Assembly: GCA_900543025.1 (NCBI GenBank)
Contig: UQPP01000005.1
Span: 13,532-77,531 of the forward strand
Length of the DNA stretch: 64,000 nucleotides
Source: an uncultured Collinsella sp.
GTDB taxonomy: Bacteria > Actinomycetota > Coriobacteriia > Coriobacteriales > Coriobacteriaceae
Direction: 5' to 3'
The first letter of the stretch is position 1. Every line of letters begins with the position of its first letter. Both the position numbers and the translations under genes were made by a program. Of the stretch, positions 8,366 through 16,324 are shown one piece after another. The notes beneath the pieces are model-generated. The model saw nothing but the letters and a program-made list of their open reading frames with translations. It did not search any database and had not been told where the DNA came from.

Positions 8366-9775
8366 TTACTCGCCCAGCAGGCTCTTGGTGATGGAAGCGG
8401 CGGCCTTCTTGCCAGCGCCCATCGCCAGAATGACCGTAGCGGCACCGGTGACGATGTCGCCGCCGGCCCAGATGCGGGGATCGGTGGTCTGGCCGGTCTC
8501 CTCGTCGGCAACGATGTAGCCCCACTTGTTGAGCTCCATCTTGCCGCCGATCTTTTTTGCGAAGGGGTTGGCGTTGGTGCCGATAGCCGAGATTGCGACG
8601 TCGCAGGGGATCTCCTCGATGGCGCCCTCGATGGGCACCGGACGACGACGGCCGGACTCGTCGGGCTCGCCGAGCTCCATCTTCTGGACCTTGACGGCGC
8701 ACACGGAGCCGTCCTCGCCAGCGACAAACTCGAGCGGGGAGACGAGCGGCAGAACCTCGACGCCCTCGGCCTTGGCATGGTGCAGCTCAGCGCGACGGCA
8801 GGGCATCTCGTCCTCGGTACGACGGTAGGCGATGATGGCGTGCTCGGCGCCCAGGCGCTTGGCGGTACGGACGGCGTCCATAGCCACGTTGCCGCCGCCA
8901 AAGACAACGACGTTCTTGCCGTGCTTGGTGGGGGTGTCGTACTCGGGGAACTTGTTGGCCTTCATCAGGTTCACGCGGGTGAGGTACTCGTTGGCGAAGA
9001 AGACGTTGGGCAGGTTCTCGCCGGGGACGTTGAGGAACTTGGGCAGGCCTGCGCCGGTCGCCACGTAGATGGCGTCGAAGCCCTGCTCGAACAGCTCTTC
9101 GGCCGTGGCCATGTTGCCCACGACGGAGTTGTACTCAAACTTGACGCCCATGTCCTCCAGGCCGTCAATCTCGCGCTTGACGACTGCCTTGGGCAGACGG
9201 AACTCGGGGATGCCGTAGACCAGCACGCCGCCGCCGGTGAAGAATGCCTCGAAGACGGTGACGTCAAAGCCGTTGCGGGCGAGCTCGCCGGCGCAGGTGA
9301 TGCCGGACGGGCCGGAGCCGACGATGGCAACCTTCTTGCCGTTCTTGGGGGCCATCTTGGGCGTGGAGGCGAGCTCGGGGCGGTCACCCAGGAAGCGCTC
9401 GAGCTGGCCGATGGCCACGGGCTCGGACTTCTTGCCACGGATGCACTTGCCCTCGCACTGGTTCTCCTGCGGGCAGACGCGGCCGCAGATGGCGGGAAGC
9501 ATGGAGTCCTCGCGGATGGTATCGAGAGCGCCGCCGAAGTCCTTCTCGCGGATCTGTTCGATAAAGCGGGGGATGTTGATGTTGACGGGGCAGCCCTCAA
9601 CACAGAACGGCTTCTTGCAGTTGAGGCAGCGCTCGGCCTCGGCCAGCGCCATCTCCTCGGTGAAGCCCTTGTCGACGGGGCGGAAGTCGCAGGCGCGCTC
9701 GGCAGCCGGCTCCTCGTTATCGGGGGTGCGGGGCGACTTCATATCGGCAACGAAACGACCGTTAACTAGTGGCAT
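8366..9775 (-). CDS. nfnB: NADH-dependent ferredoxin:NADP+ oxidoreductase large subunit (GltD-like)
   Basis: This 469-residue flavoprotein has an N-terminal alpha-helical Fe-S domain (CLNCKKPFCVEGCPVNINIPRFI, then ICGRVCPQENQCEGKCIRG, two [4Fe-4S] clusters) followed by FAD (VAIVGSGPSGITCAGELA) and NADPH (VVVFGGGNVAMDAVRTAKRLGA) binding folds. This is the GltD/glutamate synthase small-subunit fold. Adjacency to the FAD/[2Fe-2S] subunit encoded upstream, with a 10-bp overlap, identifies the pair as NfnAB, which bifurcates electrons between NADPH, NADH and ferredoxin. No glutamate synthase large subunit is nearby. The alternative name is sulfide dehydrogenase (SudA). Confidence 0.9.
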   Translation of the reverse strand: MPLVNGRFVADMKSPRTPDNEEPAAERACDFRPVDKGFTEEMALAEAERCLNCKKPFCVEGCPVNINIPRFIEQIREKDFGGALDTIREDSMLPAICGRVCPQENQCEGKCIRGKKSEPVAIGQLERFLGDRPELASTPKMAPKNGKKVAIVGSGPSGITCAGELARNGFDVTVFEAFFTGGGVLVYGIPEFRLPKAVVKREIDGLEDMGVKFEYNSVVGNMATAEELFEQGFDAIYVATGAGLPKFLNVPGENLPNVFFANEYLTRVNLMKANKFPEYDTPTKHGKNVVVFGGGNVAMDAVRTAKRLGAEHAIIAYRRTEDEMPCRRAELHHAKAEGVEVLPLVSPLEFVAGEDGSVCAVKVQKMELGEPDESGRRRPVPIEGAIEEIPCDVAISAIGTNANPFAKKIGGKMELNKWGYIVADEETGQTTDPRIWAGGDIVTGAATVILAMGAGKKAAASITKSLLGE

Positions 9776-10605
9776 GCGCAGCTCTTTTCCTCATAGGCCT
9801 TGAGGGACTCGCCCTCTTCGGAACGGTAAGCGGCCTGGCGGGCACGAAGGTCATCCCAGTCGACCAGGGTGGCATCGAAGTCGGGGCCGTCGACGCAAGC
9901 GAACTTGGTCACGCCGCCCACCTCGACGCGGCAGCAGCCGCACATACCGGTGCCGTCAACCATGATGGGGTTGAGCGACGCGGTGATGGGGGTGTCGTAC
10001 TTCTGGGCGGTGAGGGTCGAGAACTTCATCATCGGAACGGGGCCGACGCAGAAGACCTGGCTCACGGCCTTGTCCTGCAGCAGGCGCTCCAGCGGAGCGG
10101 TGACAACGCCCTGCTCACCGTAGGAGCCGTCGTCAGTGGTGATGTGGATGTGGTCCTCGTCGAGGAGCTCGCGGAACTGGTCCTCCATGAGCAGGAGGTC
10201 CTTGGTGCGGGCGCCCATGATGGCGTGCACCTCGTGGCCGGTCTCGACCAGGTGCTTGGCGACCGGGAAGGCAATTGCCAGGCCGACGCCGCCGCCAATG
10301 ACAGCGCAGGGGCCCTCGGCCATCTCGGTGGGAACGCCCAGCGGGCCCACGACGTCGCGCAGCGACTCGCCGGCCTCGTAGGTGGAAAGCATCTCGGTGG
10401 TCTTGCCGATCACCATGAAGATGAACTCGACCCAGCCCTCGTCACCGTTCCAGCCGGCCAGGGTAAACGGGACACGCTCGCCCGTCTCGTTGGCGCGAAC
10501 CATGAGGAACTGTCCAGCGTGCGCATGCTTGGCGATTGCAGGCGCCTCGATGCGGAACTTGAACACCTTCTCCGAGAACTGCGTCTTCTCCAGGATCTTA
10601 TACAT
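9766..10605 (-). CDS. nfnA: NADH-dependent ferredoxin:NADP+ oxidoreductase small subunit (SudB/PyrK-like)
   Basis: This 279-residue subunit has a ferredoxin-reductase-type FAD domain (PFTLAG as the flavin motif), an NAD-binding domain (AVIGGGVGLAIAFPVAKHL) and a C-terminal [2Fe-2S] site with the spacing CGCC and a later C in FACVDGP. PyrK-like proteins without a dihydroorotate dehydrogenase partner but beside a GltD-like subunit are typical NfnA. In this complex it binds NADH and hosts the bifurcation partner flavin. It is the promoter-proximal gene: a perfect minus-strand TATAAT lies at 10711-10716. Confidence 0.9.
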   Translation of the reverse strand: MYKILEKTQFSEKVFKFRIEAPAIAKHAHAGQFLMVRANETGERVPFTLAGWNGDEGWVEFIFMVIGKTTEMLSTYEAGESLRDVVGPLGVPTEMAEGPCAVIGGGVGLAIAFPVAKHLVETGHEVHAIMGARTKDLLLMEDQFRELLDEDHIHITTDDGSYGEQGVVTAPLERLLQDKAVSQVFCVGPVPMMKFSTLTAQKYDTPITASLNPIMVDGTGMCGCCRVEVGGVTKFACVDGPDFDATLVDWDDLRARQAAYRSEEGESLKAYEEKSCACH

Positions 10606-10710
10606 AGAACCCCTCTCTTGTTAGGGCTGCCGAACCGTGCCTCCACGGAAATGGACGGTAGCCCGAATAAAACCGTACGCGCACAGGCGTTGTGCAGACA
10701 TACGGTGCAA

Positions 10711-10716
10711 ATTATA
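10711..10716 (-). promoter_or_regulatory. Candidate -10 element for nfnAB
   Basis: The minus strand reads TATAAT here, about 105 bp before the nfnA start. No convincing -35 hexamer is visible at 16-18 bp. The resulting leader would be about 100 nt. Confidence 0.45.
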
Positions 10717-10786
10717 CCCTCATGGCAATGTCGCTTACGTGTTTCTTTGGCAGGTGGGAAAAGGGTTTATCCACTTCGGCCTACCA

Positions 10787-10970
10787 AATAGGGACAGGTT
10801 TATTTTGGTCGGTTTTATCAGGCAAAACGGCAAAGGGGCCGGCCTCGGGTTGTGATGAGGCCGGCCCCTTTTGGGGCGCTGCATATGTATGGCGGCACAG
10901 GGTTTATTACGGCGCGGCTGTCATGGCGTTTCCGTAGATAAAACCTGCCAAAATAACCCTGTCCCTAAAT
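10787..10970. repeat. 184-bp element with about 34-bp terminal inverted repeats
   Basis: The outer arms (AGGGACAGG...GGTTTTATC at 10790-10819, and GATAAAACC...CCTGTCCCT from 10937 to 10965) are imperfect reverse complements over about 34 bp. A separate 15-bp perfect hairpin lies inside at 10832-10871. The element fills most of the 373-bp gap between nfnA and pth, and no gene is seen in that gap. Confidence 0.75.
10832..10871 (-). terminator. Strong hairpin terminator downstream of pth
   Basis: AAAGGGGCCGGCCTC (10832-10846) pairs perfectly with GAGGCCGGCCCCTTT (10857-10871). Read on the minus strand it ends in a T-containing tract after pth. It sits inside the 10787-10970 repeat. Confidence 0.7.
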
Positions 10971-10978
10971 AGTAGGTT

Positions 10979-11614
10979 TTAGTGCTTGCCGTTGGCGGAG
11001 GCGGCGCCGTTGACATGGTCGCGAGCATAGACTACGCCGTGCACAATCGCCAGGCCGGCGGCGTCGGCCGCGCGGGCGCAGGTGTCCTGGAAATCCTCGG
11101 CCTCGCGGGCGCGCAGCTGCTTAAGCACGTAGTCGGCGACGGCCATCTTGCCGGGAGGGTTGCCGATGCCGGTGCGGATGCGGCTGAAGTCGCGGCTGCC
11201 CATCTTATCGATGATGGAACGCAGGCCGTTGTGACCGGCATGGCCGCCGCCCACCTTAACACGCACGTCGCCGGCGGGAATATCGAGCTCGTCGTGGATG
11301 ACGAGCAGCTCCTCGGCCTTGATCTTGTACTCGCGGCAGAGTTTGGAGATGGGCCCGCCCGAGGTGTTCATGTACGACTGCGGCTTGACCAGTACAATCT
11401 GGCGCTTGCCGCCCTCTTCCTCGGGATCGTTGATGTTGATGAGCGCGATCTCGGCGCCTGCTTGGTTTTTCCAGTACGTGACGCCGGCCTGACGGGCCAG
11501 CTCGTCGATTGCTTTGAAACCAGCGTTGTGACGGGTCTCGGCATATTCCTCGCCAGGGTTGCCAAGTCCGGCAACCATGCGAATCTTAAGCGGCTGTGCA
11601 GCTGCCATGTTCAT
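10979..11614 (-). CDS. pth: Peptidyl-tRNA hydrolase
   Basis: Pth cleaves peptidyl-tRNA released from stalled ribosomes, recycling tRNA in the cytosol. The 211-residue protein carries the family signatures GLGNPGEEYAETRHNAGF (catalytic His in TRHN), KPQSYMNTSG, VIHDELDIPAG and GGGHAGHNGLRSI. The last 15 or so residues are a variable tail. The start codon is preceded on the minus strand by a GAAAGGATGAAC stretch, so either of two closely spaced ATGs (MNM) could be used. Confidence 0.96.
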   Translation of the reverse strand: MNMAAAQPLKIRMVAGLGNPGEEYAETRHNAGFKAIDELARQAGVTYWKNQAGAEIALININDPEEEGGKRQIVLVKPQSYMNTSGGPISKLCREYKIKAEELLVIHDELDIPAGDVRVKVGGGHAGHNGLRSIIDKMGSRDFSRIRTGIGNPPGKMAVADYVLKQLRAREAEDFQDTCARAADAAGLAIVHGVVYARDHVNGAASANGKH

Positions 11615-11721
11615 CCTTTCGTTGATTTGTCGCCTGCTATGGTGAGCGACCCTGTTGCCGCTGTCAAATGGAGGGCAATTGAGGTTATTTGAGGGCGTTT
11701 GGACGGCCGTCGAAATCGAGG

Positions 11722-11925
11722 TGGACAGTTAGTTCGGATACGTATAAGTTCTGAGAACTCGAATTGCTCGATTCAATGCCGATACGTTGTTTTGGAGCTT
11801 TAGTTAGTCCATATGACGCTGTTTTGAAGTCTACCCTGCCTTCAAATCGGGCGAATGGTATAGAGATAACTGCAAAACAGCCTAATTCAATGTGTCCATT
11901 TATACGTATTTGAACTAACTGTCCA
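11722..11925. repeat. 204-bp terminal-inverted-repeat element, copy A
   Basis: The left arm 11722-11749 (begins TGGACAGTTAGTTC, contains ATACGTATAA) is the reverse complement of 11898-11925 at 25 of 28 positions. The interior contains TTTTGGAGCTTTA, which is also found in copy B at 13250-13451. No transposase is present, so it resembles a MITE. With the short flanks it accounts for the 344-bp gap between pth and the hypothetical gene, where no gene is seen. Confidence 0.8.
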
Positions 11926-11958
11926 GCCCTGCTCGACGGTGCACGGGTGATTCGCCGT

Positions 11959-13086
11959 TTAGACCGGCGCAAGGCCGATTCCGGCCCGCAGGGCGTTGAG
12001 CCAAGCGGCCTGACGCTTGCGATAGCCCTTGATACGGTATCGGAATCGGACTCCCGCGAGTCGATGCATCGTTTGGGCGAAGGCTTCGAGTGCAACAAGG
12101 TCTTTCATTTGGTCGCGATTGATAACCAGGACGTGGATGCCCATTGCCTTGAGGCCATTATTTCGATTGCCATCGTGGATGCGAGCGTTTTGAAGCTCGT
12201 GCCCAATTCCGTTGTATTCGTTGTCGACTCCGGCTGCCGGGCAATATAGGTCACAGATGGCATAGGGGATGCCCGAGGACATGTTGACCGCAAGGGTGTC
12301 GAAGTCGATTCGATAGTTGAGTAGCAGGCCTCCCATGGGCAGGCTGCAACATCCGAATCCGCCAAAGCGCATGGGCGCTCCGAGAACGGCAAACATTAGG
12401 GATTCGGCTGGGGATGCAGATCCGGGTCGGGCGAGCTTGACTGCCGTGCGAAACGAGGCGTATGAGCTACTTTTGGCGAAGCGTGCGACCGCCTCGAGCT
12501 CTTCGATGGTCGTGGCGGGCTCGCATTTGTAGTGTGCCTGTTCGTAGCGGGTTTCGTTCTGCTGTTCGGTCGCCGACTGGTCGCCCCGGCAATCGAGGTC
12601 GTCCATCGCTTCGTAGTCATCGCCCTTGGGCCAGATGTCGTCATGGGCAATGGGGTATGTTGCCCCGGGAGGAAGGGAGTAGGTTCCGAGCAGTTCCATG
12701 AGAAGCATCAAGGTTTTGGCGACTGATTCATTTTTGGAACAAAGCATGGCTGTCACGGCAGGAGACGTTGCGTAGATGTCGGCCTCGACGTGCATAATTG
12801 CACCTTCAGGAAGCGGAGCGGTGAGAATATGCTGAAGAAGCCGCTTGTCGGGGCGTCTGTTGTCTTCGTCTGAAACGAGAAGATCGAGTAGTTCGGAATC
12901 ATCTTCATTCCAGGCATCGAGTATCGAAAGTGCGCCAAAGTCTATCGCGTCATTATTGGGAATGCAGCTAGCCAAGGCCTGTGCTTGCTGTTCACTATCA
13001 ACGGAGTCCCAGGGTAGGGCAGAGTACGCCCGTCGTGCGCGACGAATTGCGCGGAGGGCGGAGAAATGTGAAATCACGGTCGTCAT
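11959..13086 (-). CDS. Hypothetical protein with possible endonuclease-like C-terminal region
   Basis: I do not recognise a named family for this 375-residue soluble protein. It has no signal peptide or membrane segment. The N-terminal half is acidic and may be helical. The C-terminal region (about residues 270-350) reads YAICDLYCPAAGVDNEYNG, then a basic/polar helix with RIHDGNRNNGLKAMG, then IHVLVINRDQM. This D...xEY...hydrophobic-strand order resembles the PD-(D/E)XK/Vsr-type fold of small endonuclease domains, but the catalytic residues are not all clear. The gene lies between repeat copies A and B (34 bp from A, 164 bp from B), suggesting an accessory locus. Confidence 0.6.
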   Translation of the reverse strand: MTTVISHFSALRAIRRARRAYSALPWDSVDSEQQAQALASCIPNNDAIDFGALSILDAWNEDDSELLDLLVSDEDNRRPDKRLLQHILTAPLPEGAIMHVEADIYATSPAVTAMLCSKNESVAKTLMLLMELLGTYSLPPGATYPIAHDDIWPKGDDYEAMDDLDCRGDQSATEQQNETRYEQAHYKCEPATTIEELEAVARFAKSSSYASFRTAVKLARPGSASPAESLMFAVLGAPMRFGGFGCCSLPMGGLLLNYRIDFDTLAVNMSSGIPYAICDLYCPAAGVDNEYNGIGHELQNARIHDGNRNNGLKAMGIHVLVINRDQMKDLVALEAFAQTMHRLAGVRFRYRIKGYRKRQAAWLNALRAGIGLAPV

Positions 13087-13249
13087 AGCTATAACGTACT
13101 AAGTTGGCGGCAGAATGCGACCCCCATACCGTTCTTTTCGCTCAGCGGGGCGCTGCGCGCCATGAACGGCTGGGTGTTATGAAATCGGTGGAATCGGTTG
13201 AGGGGATTGCAGGAAATTGAGCTCTGCCGCGAAGGTTGACGATAGCTAC

Positions 13250-13451
13250 TGGACGGTTAATTCAGATACGTATAAGGCGGCGGGCGTTCGAGGCGTGTCT
13301 AAGGCCCTTGAGGGCGATTTGAGGGTAAATATGCAGCGGTTGTACTCGAGAACGATGAGATTTGGACGGCATGGCATCCGCTGGGGAGTTCAGAAGGCTC
13401 CGAACGGTCTTTTGGAGCTTTAAAAAAATACGTATCTGAACTAATTGTCCA
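13250..13451. repeat. 202-bp terminal-inverted-repeat element, copy B
   Basis: The left arm from 13250 (TGGACGGTTAATTCAGATAC) and the right arm ending 13451 (GTATCTGAACTAATTGTCCA) are inverted and match copy A (11722-11925) at both ends and in length. The rest of the 446-bp gap 13087-13532 holds only the prs terminator. Confidence 0.8.
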
Positions 13452-13472
13452 GGGAAGGTTGGCGAGGGATAG

Positions 13473-13508
13473 AAAAAGGGTCGGAAGCTCGCTTCCGACC
13501 CTTTAAAA
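13473..13508 (-). terminator. Rho-independent terminator after prs
   Basis: GGGTCGGAAGC pairs with GCTTCCGACCC. The flanking AAAAA on the plus strand gives a minus-strand T-run directly downstream of prs. Confidence 0.85.
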
Positions 13509-13532
13509 GCATCAAAGATGATGCGCGGCAGG

Positions 13533-14519
13533 CTACAGCGCGAAGTCGCCGCCGACGAGCGTGGAGACGGGCTCCTCGTGGTAAACGGCGGAGATGGCCT
13601 GAGCGAACTCCTCGGCGACCGAGATGGTCTTGATCTTGCCGCCGACCTCGACAGGAATGGCGTCGGTGACGAGGCACTCGACGATCGGGGCGTCGTTCAG
13701 ACGCTCGATGGCCGGACCGGAGAAGATGCCGTGGGTGGCGCAGACGTAGATGTCGCCAGCGCCCATAGCCTTGAGCTCCTTGACGTTGGCGCACAGGGTG
13801 CCAGCGGTGTCGATCATGTCGTCGTTGATGATGCAGGTCTTGCCCTTGATGTCACCGATGATGCCCATGACCTCGGCGGCGTTGTGGCGCGGACGGCCCT
13901 TGTGGGCGATGGCCAGGTCGCAGCCGAGCATGTCGGACAGCTTCTTGGCGGCCTTGGCGCGACCCACGTCGGGGGAGACGACAACCAGGTTGTCGGTGTC
14001 GAAGTGCATGTCGTTGTAGTACTGGCCAAACAGCGGCAGCGCGGACAGGTGGTTAACCGGGATATCAAAGAAGCCCTGGATCTGGCCCTGGTGCAGGTCG
14101 AGGGTGATGATGCGATTGACGCCGGCGCGCTCGAGCAGGTTGGCGACGAGGCGGGCGGTGATGGGCTCGCGCGGGCCGGCCTTGCGGTCCTGGCGGGCAT
14201 AGCCGTAGTGGGTGATAACGGCGGTGATGGAGCGGGCGGATGCGCGCTTGGCAGCGTCGGTGGCGATGAGCAGCTCCATGAGCATGTCGTTGACGTTGCC
14301 GCCGGCCACGGACTGAATCAGGAAGACGTCGGCGCCGCGGACGGTCTCGTCGTAGCGGGCGTAAATCTCACCATTGGCGAACTGCTTTAGCGTAAGGCCC
14401 GAAAGCTCGACCCCAAGGTACTCAGCAATCTTCTGAGCGAGGGGACGGTTGGAGGAACCGGAATACACGCGGATGGACTTGCGCATATTCTCCGACTTCT
14501 CGGGATCATTAATCGGCAT
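13533..14519 (-). CDS. prs: Ribose-phosphate pyrophosphokinase (PRPP synthetase)
   Basis: Prs makes PRPP from ribose 5-phosphate and ATP for purine, pyrimidine, histidine and NAD synthesis. The 328-residue length is normal for class I enzymes. Visible motifs are YSGSSNRPLAQKIAEYLG, the flexible loop ARQDRK, the metal and PRPP site DLHQGQIQGFF, and the PRPP-binding IINDDMIDTAGTL. The start at 14519 is preceded on the minus strand by AAAGGAGAAGGGTA. It is a single-gene unit with its own terminator and supplies the purine pathway represented by purMN at the window start. Confidence 0.96.
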   Translation of the reverse strand: MPINDPEKSENMRKSIRVYSGSSNRPLAQKIAEYLGVELSGLTLKQFANGEIYARYDETVRGADVFLIQSVAGGNVNDMLMELLIATDAAKRASARSITAVITHYGYARQDRKAGPREPITARLVANLLERAGVNRIITLDLHQGQIQGFFDIPVNHLSALPLFGQYYNDMHFDTDNLVVVSPDVGRAKAAKKLSDMLGCDLAIAHKGRPRHNAAEVMGIIGDIKGKTCIINDDMIDTAGTLCANVKELKAMGAGDIYVCATHGIFSGPAIERLNDAPIVECLVTDAIPVEVGGKIKTISVAEEFAQAISAVYHEEPVSTLVGGDFAL

Positions 14520-14662
14520 TACCCTTCTCCTTTATATATCGAATGCCATATAGATGCCTTTTTGCATTGTAACCGCGCGACGGGGTTTATCGAGTCTTGA
14601 TAACGTCTTTACCGTCAACGGACACGAACCGACCACTCATCCGGCCGCGCAGGTCAGCATAG

Positions 14663-14695
14663 AAAAAGGAGCCGTCCCCACGGAAGCGGCTCCTT
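14663..14695 (-). terminator. Rho-independent terminator after glmU
   Basis: AAGGAGCCG and CGGCTCCTT form a 9-bp stem. The minus strand runs into TTTTTCT, which suits termination of glmU. Confidence 0.8.
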
Positions 14696-14712
14696 AGATG
14701 CTTGGTAAAACG

Positions 14713-16125
14713 TTATACCTCGTCGTCCTCGTGCAGGCGGCGGCGATAATCGGCGGCCCAGCCCTCAATATTTACCTGACGGGCGCGGCCCAGACCGAGT
14801 GCGTCTGCCGGGACCGGCTCAGTGATGACGGAGCCGGCGGCCACGAGCGCGCCGTCGCCAATCTGGGCGGGCGCGACCATCATGGTATCGGAACCGATGA
14901 AGGCATCCTTGCCGATGACGGTCTTGTGCTTGTGAACGCCGTCGTAGTTGCAGGTGATGGAACCCGCGCCCACGTTGACGCCGGAGCCCATGGTGGTATC
15001 GCCGATGTAGGACAGGTGGGGCACCTTGGAGCCCTCGCCGATCGTGGACTTCTTAATCTCCACGTGCGTACCGGCCTTGGATCCGTCGAGCATGTGGGTG
15101 CCCGGGCGCAGGTAGGCGCGCGGGCCGCAGTCGACGCCGTTCTCGATGACGGCCTCGATGGCGATGGTCTCATCGATGATGCAGCCGCTGCCGACAGTGG
15201 TGTCGGTGAGGCGGCTGTTGGGGCCGAGCTGGCACTCTTCGCCCACGGTGACGTGACCGATCAGATGCGTCTGCGGCCACACGACGGTGTCGCGGCCGAT
15301 GGTGGCGTCGGGGCCGATCCAGGCCTGCGTGGGGTCGATGAAGGTGACGCCCTCGGCCATCCAGTGCTCGTTGATGCGGTCGCGCGCGATGGCGGTGAGC
15401 TGCGCGAGCTGGATGCGGCTGTTGACGCCCAGGCCGTCGCGGTAGTCGTCGCAGTGGAAGATGGAGACCGCCTGGCCGTGACCCTTGAGGATTTCGAGCA
15501 TGTCGGGCAGATAGTACTCGGACTGCGCGTTGTCGTTGCCGATCTCGTTAATGTGGGCGGCGAGCTGCGCGCCGTCGAAGGCGTAGCAGCCGGCGTTGCA
15601 CTCCAGCAGCGTGGCGGCCTGCTCGGGCGTGCAGTCCTTCTGCTCGATGATGCGCTCGATCTGACCATCGGCGCCCAACTTGATGCGGCCGTAGCCAAAA
15701 GGATCGGGCGGGGTCATGGTCATGACGGTGCAGGCGAGCTCGCCGGTGGCGACGGTCTGCGCGAACTTGGCGACGGTGTCGGCGGTGATGAGCGGCAGGT
15801 CGCCGTTGAGCACGACGACGGGGCCTTGCGTGATGCCGCAGGCCTCGAGCGCGACCTTTACGGCGTGACCGGTGCCCAGACGCTCGGTCTGCTCGACGCA
15901 CTCGACCTTGGTAGCGCTGTTGGCATAGGCGCCATCGATGAGGGCGCGCATCTCGTCGGCGTGGCTGCCGATGACGACCACGACGCGGCTGCAGCCGGCC
16001 TTGATGGTGGCGTCGACGATCCACTGAACCATGGGCTTGCCCAGGATCTTGTGCGAAACCTTGCAGTGGTTCGACTTCATGCGGGTGCCCTCGCCGGCGG
16101 CGAGGATAATTGCGGTTGCGTCCAT
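14713..16125 (-). CDS. glmU: Bifunctional UDP-N-acetylglucosamine pyrophosphorylase / glucosamine-1-phosphate N-acetyltransferase
   Basis: GlmU acetylates glucosamine 1-phosphate and then uridylylates it to UDP-GlcNAc for peptidoglycan and other glycans. The N-terminal nucleotidyltransferase opens IILAAGEGTRMKS and has KPMVQWIVD and LNGDLPLI. From about residue 250 the left-handed beta-helix shows hexapeptide repeats, with acetyltransferase residues in RPGTHMLDGSKAGTHVEIKKS and NYDGVHKHKT. The length is 470 residues, close to the family norm. The ATG at 16125 has AGGAG 7 bp upstream. A longer frame to 16335 would cross the divergent promoter region and lacks family similarity. A minus-strand TATAAC at 16141-16146 could be its -10. 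Confidence 0.95.
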   Translation of the reverse strand: MDATAIILAAGEGTRMKSNHCKVSHKILGKPMVQWIVDATIKAGCSRVVVVIGSHADEMRALIDGAYANSATKVECVEQTERLGTGHAVKVALEACGITQGPVVVLNGDLPLITADTVAKFAQTVATGELACTVMTMTPPDPFGYGRIKLGADGQIERIIEQKDCTPEQAATLLECNAGCYAFDGAQLAAHINEIGNDNAQSEYYLPDMLEILKGHGQAVSIFHCDDYRDGLGVNSRIQLAQLTAIARDRINEHWMAEGVTFIDPTQAWIGPDATIGRDTVVWPQTHLIGHVTVGEECQLGPNSRLTDTTVGSGCIIDETIAIEAVIENGVDCGPRAYLRPGTHMLDGSKAGTHVEIKKSTIGEGSKVPHLSYIGDTTMGSGVNVGAGSITCNYDGVHKHKTVIGKDAFIGSDTMMVAPAQIGDGALVAAGSVITEPVPADALGLGRARQVNIEGWAADYRRRLHEDDEV

Positions 16126-16156
16126 GTGATCTCCTGTTACGTTATAGAGACGTGTG

Positions 16157-16185
16157 TTTGGAAACGATACACGGCGCAATATGAT
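16157..16185 (+). promoter_or_regulatory. Candidate promoter for the ECF transporter operon
   Basis: TTTGGA (16157-16162) and TATGAT (16180-16185) are separated by 17 bp in the divergent gap upstream of ecfT. Transcription would start near 16192, which argues against earlier in-frame starts at 16154 or 16181. Confidence 0.4.
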
Positions 16186-16324
16186 ACCGCAGGCATATGA
16201 TGAGCGCGTAGCGATTGGTGTGCGACGGTTGAGGCTTGCGCCGCCGGCGTGGCGTTTGCGCTGCTTGCGTGCGGCGTTGGCGGTGCTGCGGAGCTGTCTT
16301 TTGAGCGAGGGGACGGGGGTGCCC

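Noticed and set aside
8366..9775. Glutamate synthase small subunit (gltD)
   Set aside because: The fold is shared, but the partner gene is a PyrK/SudB-like flavoprotein and no gltB-like large subunit is present, so NfnB is the better call.
11685..12098. Minus-strand 137-codon frame
   Set aside because: It overlaps the end of the hypothetical gene at 11959 in another frame and runs through repeat element copy A. It shows no protein-like features.
13217..13423. Small protein gene of 68 codons
   Set aside because: The frame lies within the terminal-inverted-repeat element copy B and uses its arms as coding sequence. It has no recognisable family.
16126..16324. Cobalamin, thiamine or FMN riboswitch upstream of the ECF operon
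   Set aside because: None of the conserved core sequences of these riboswitches could be found in the 200-bp gap.
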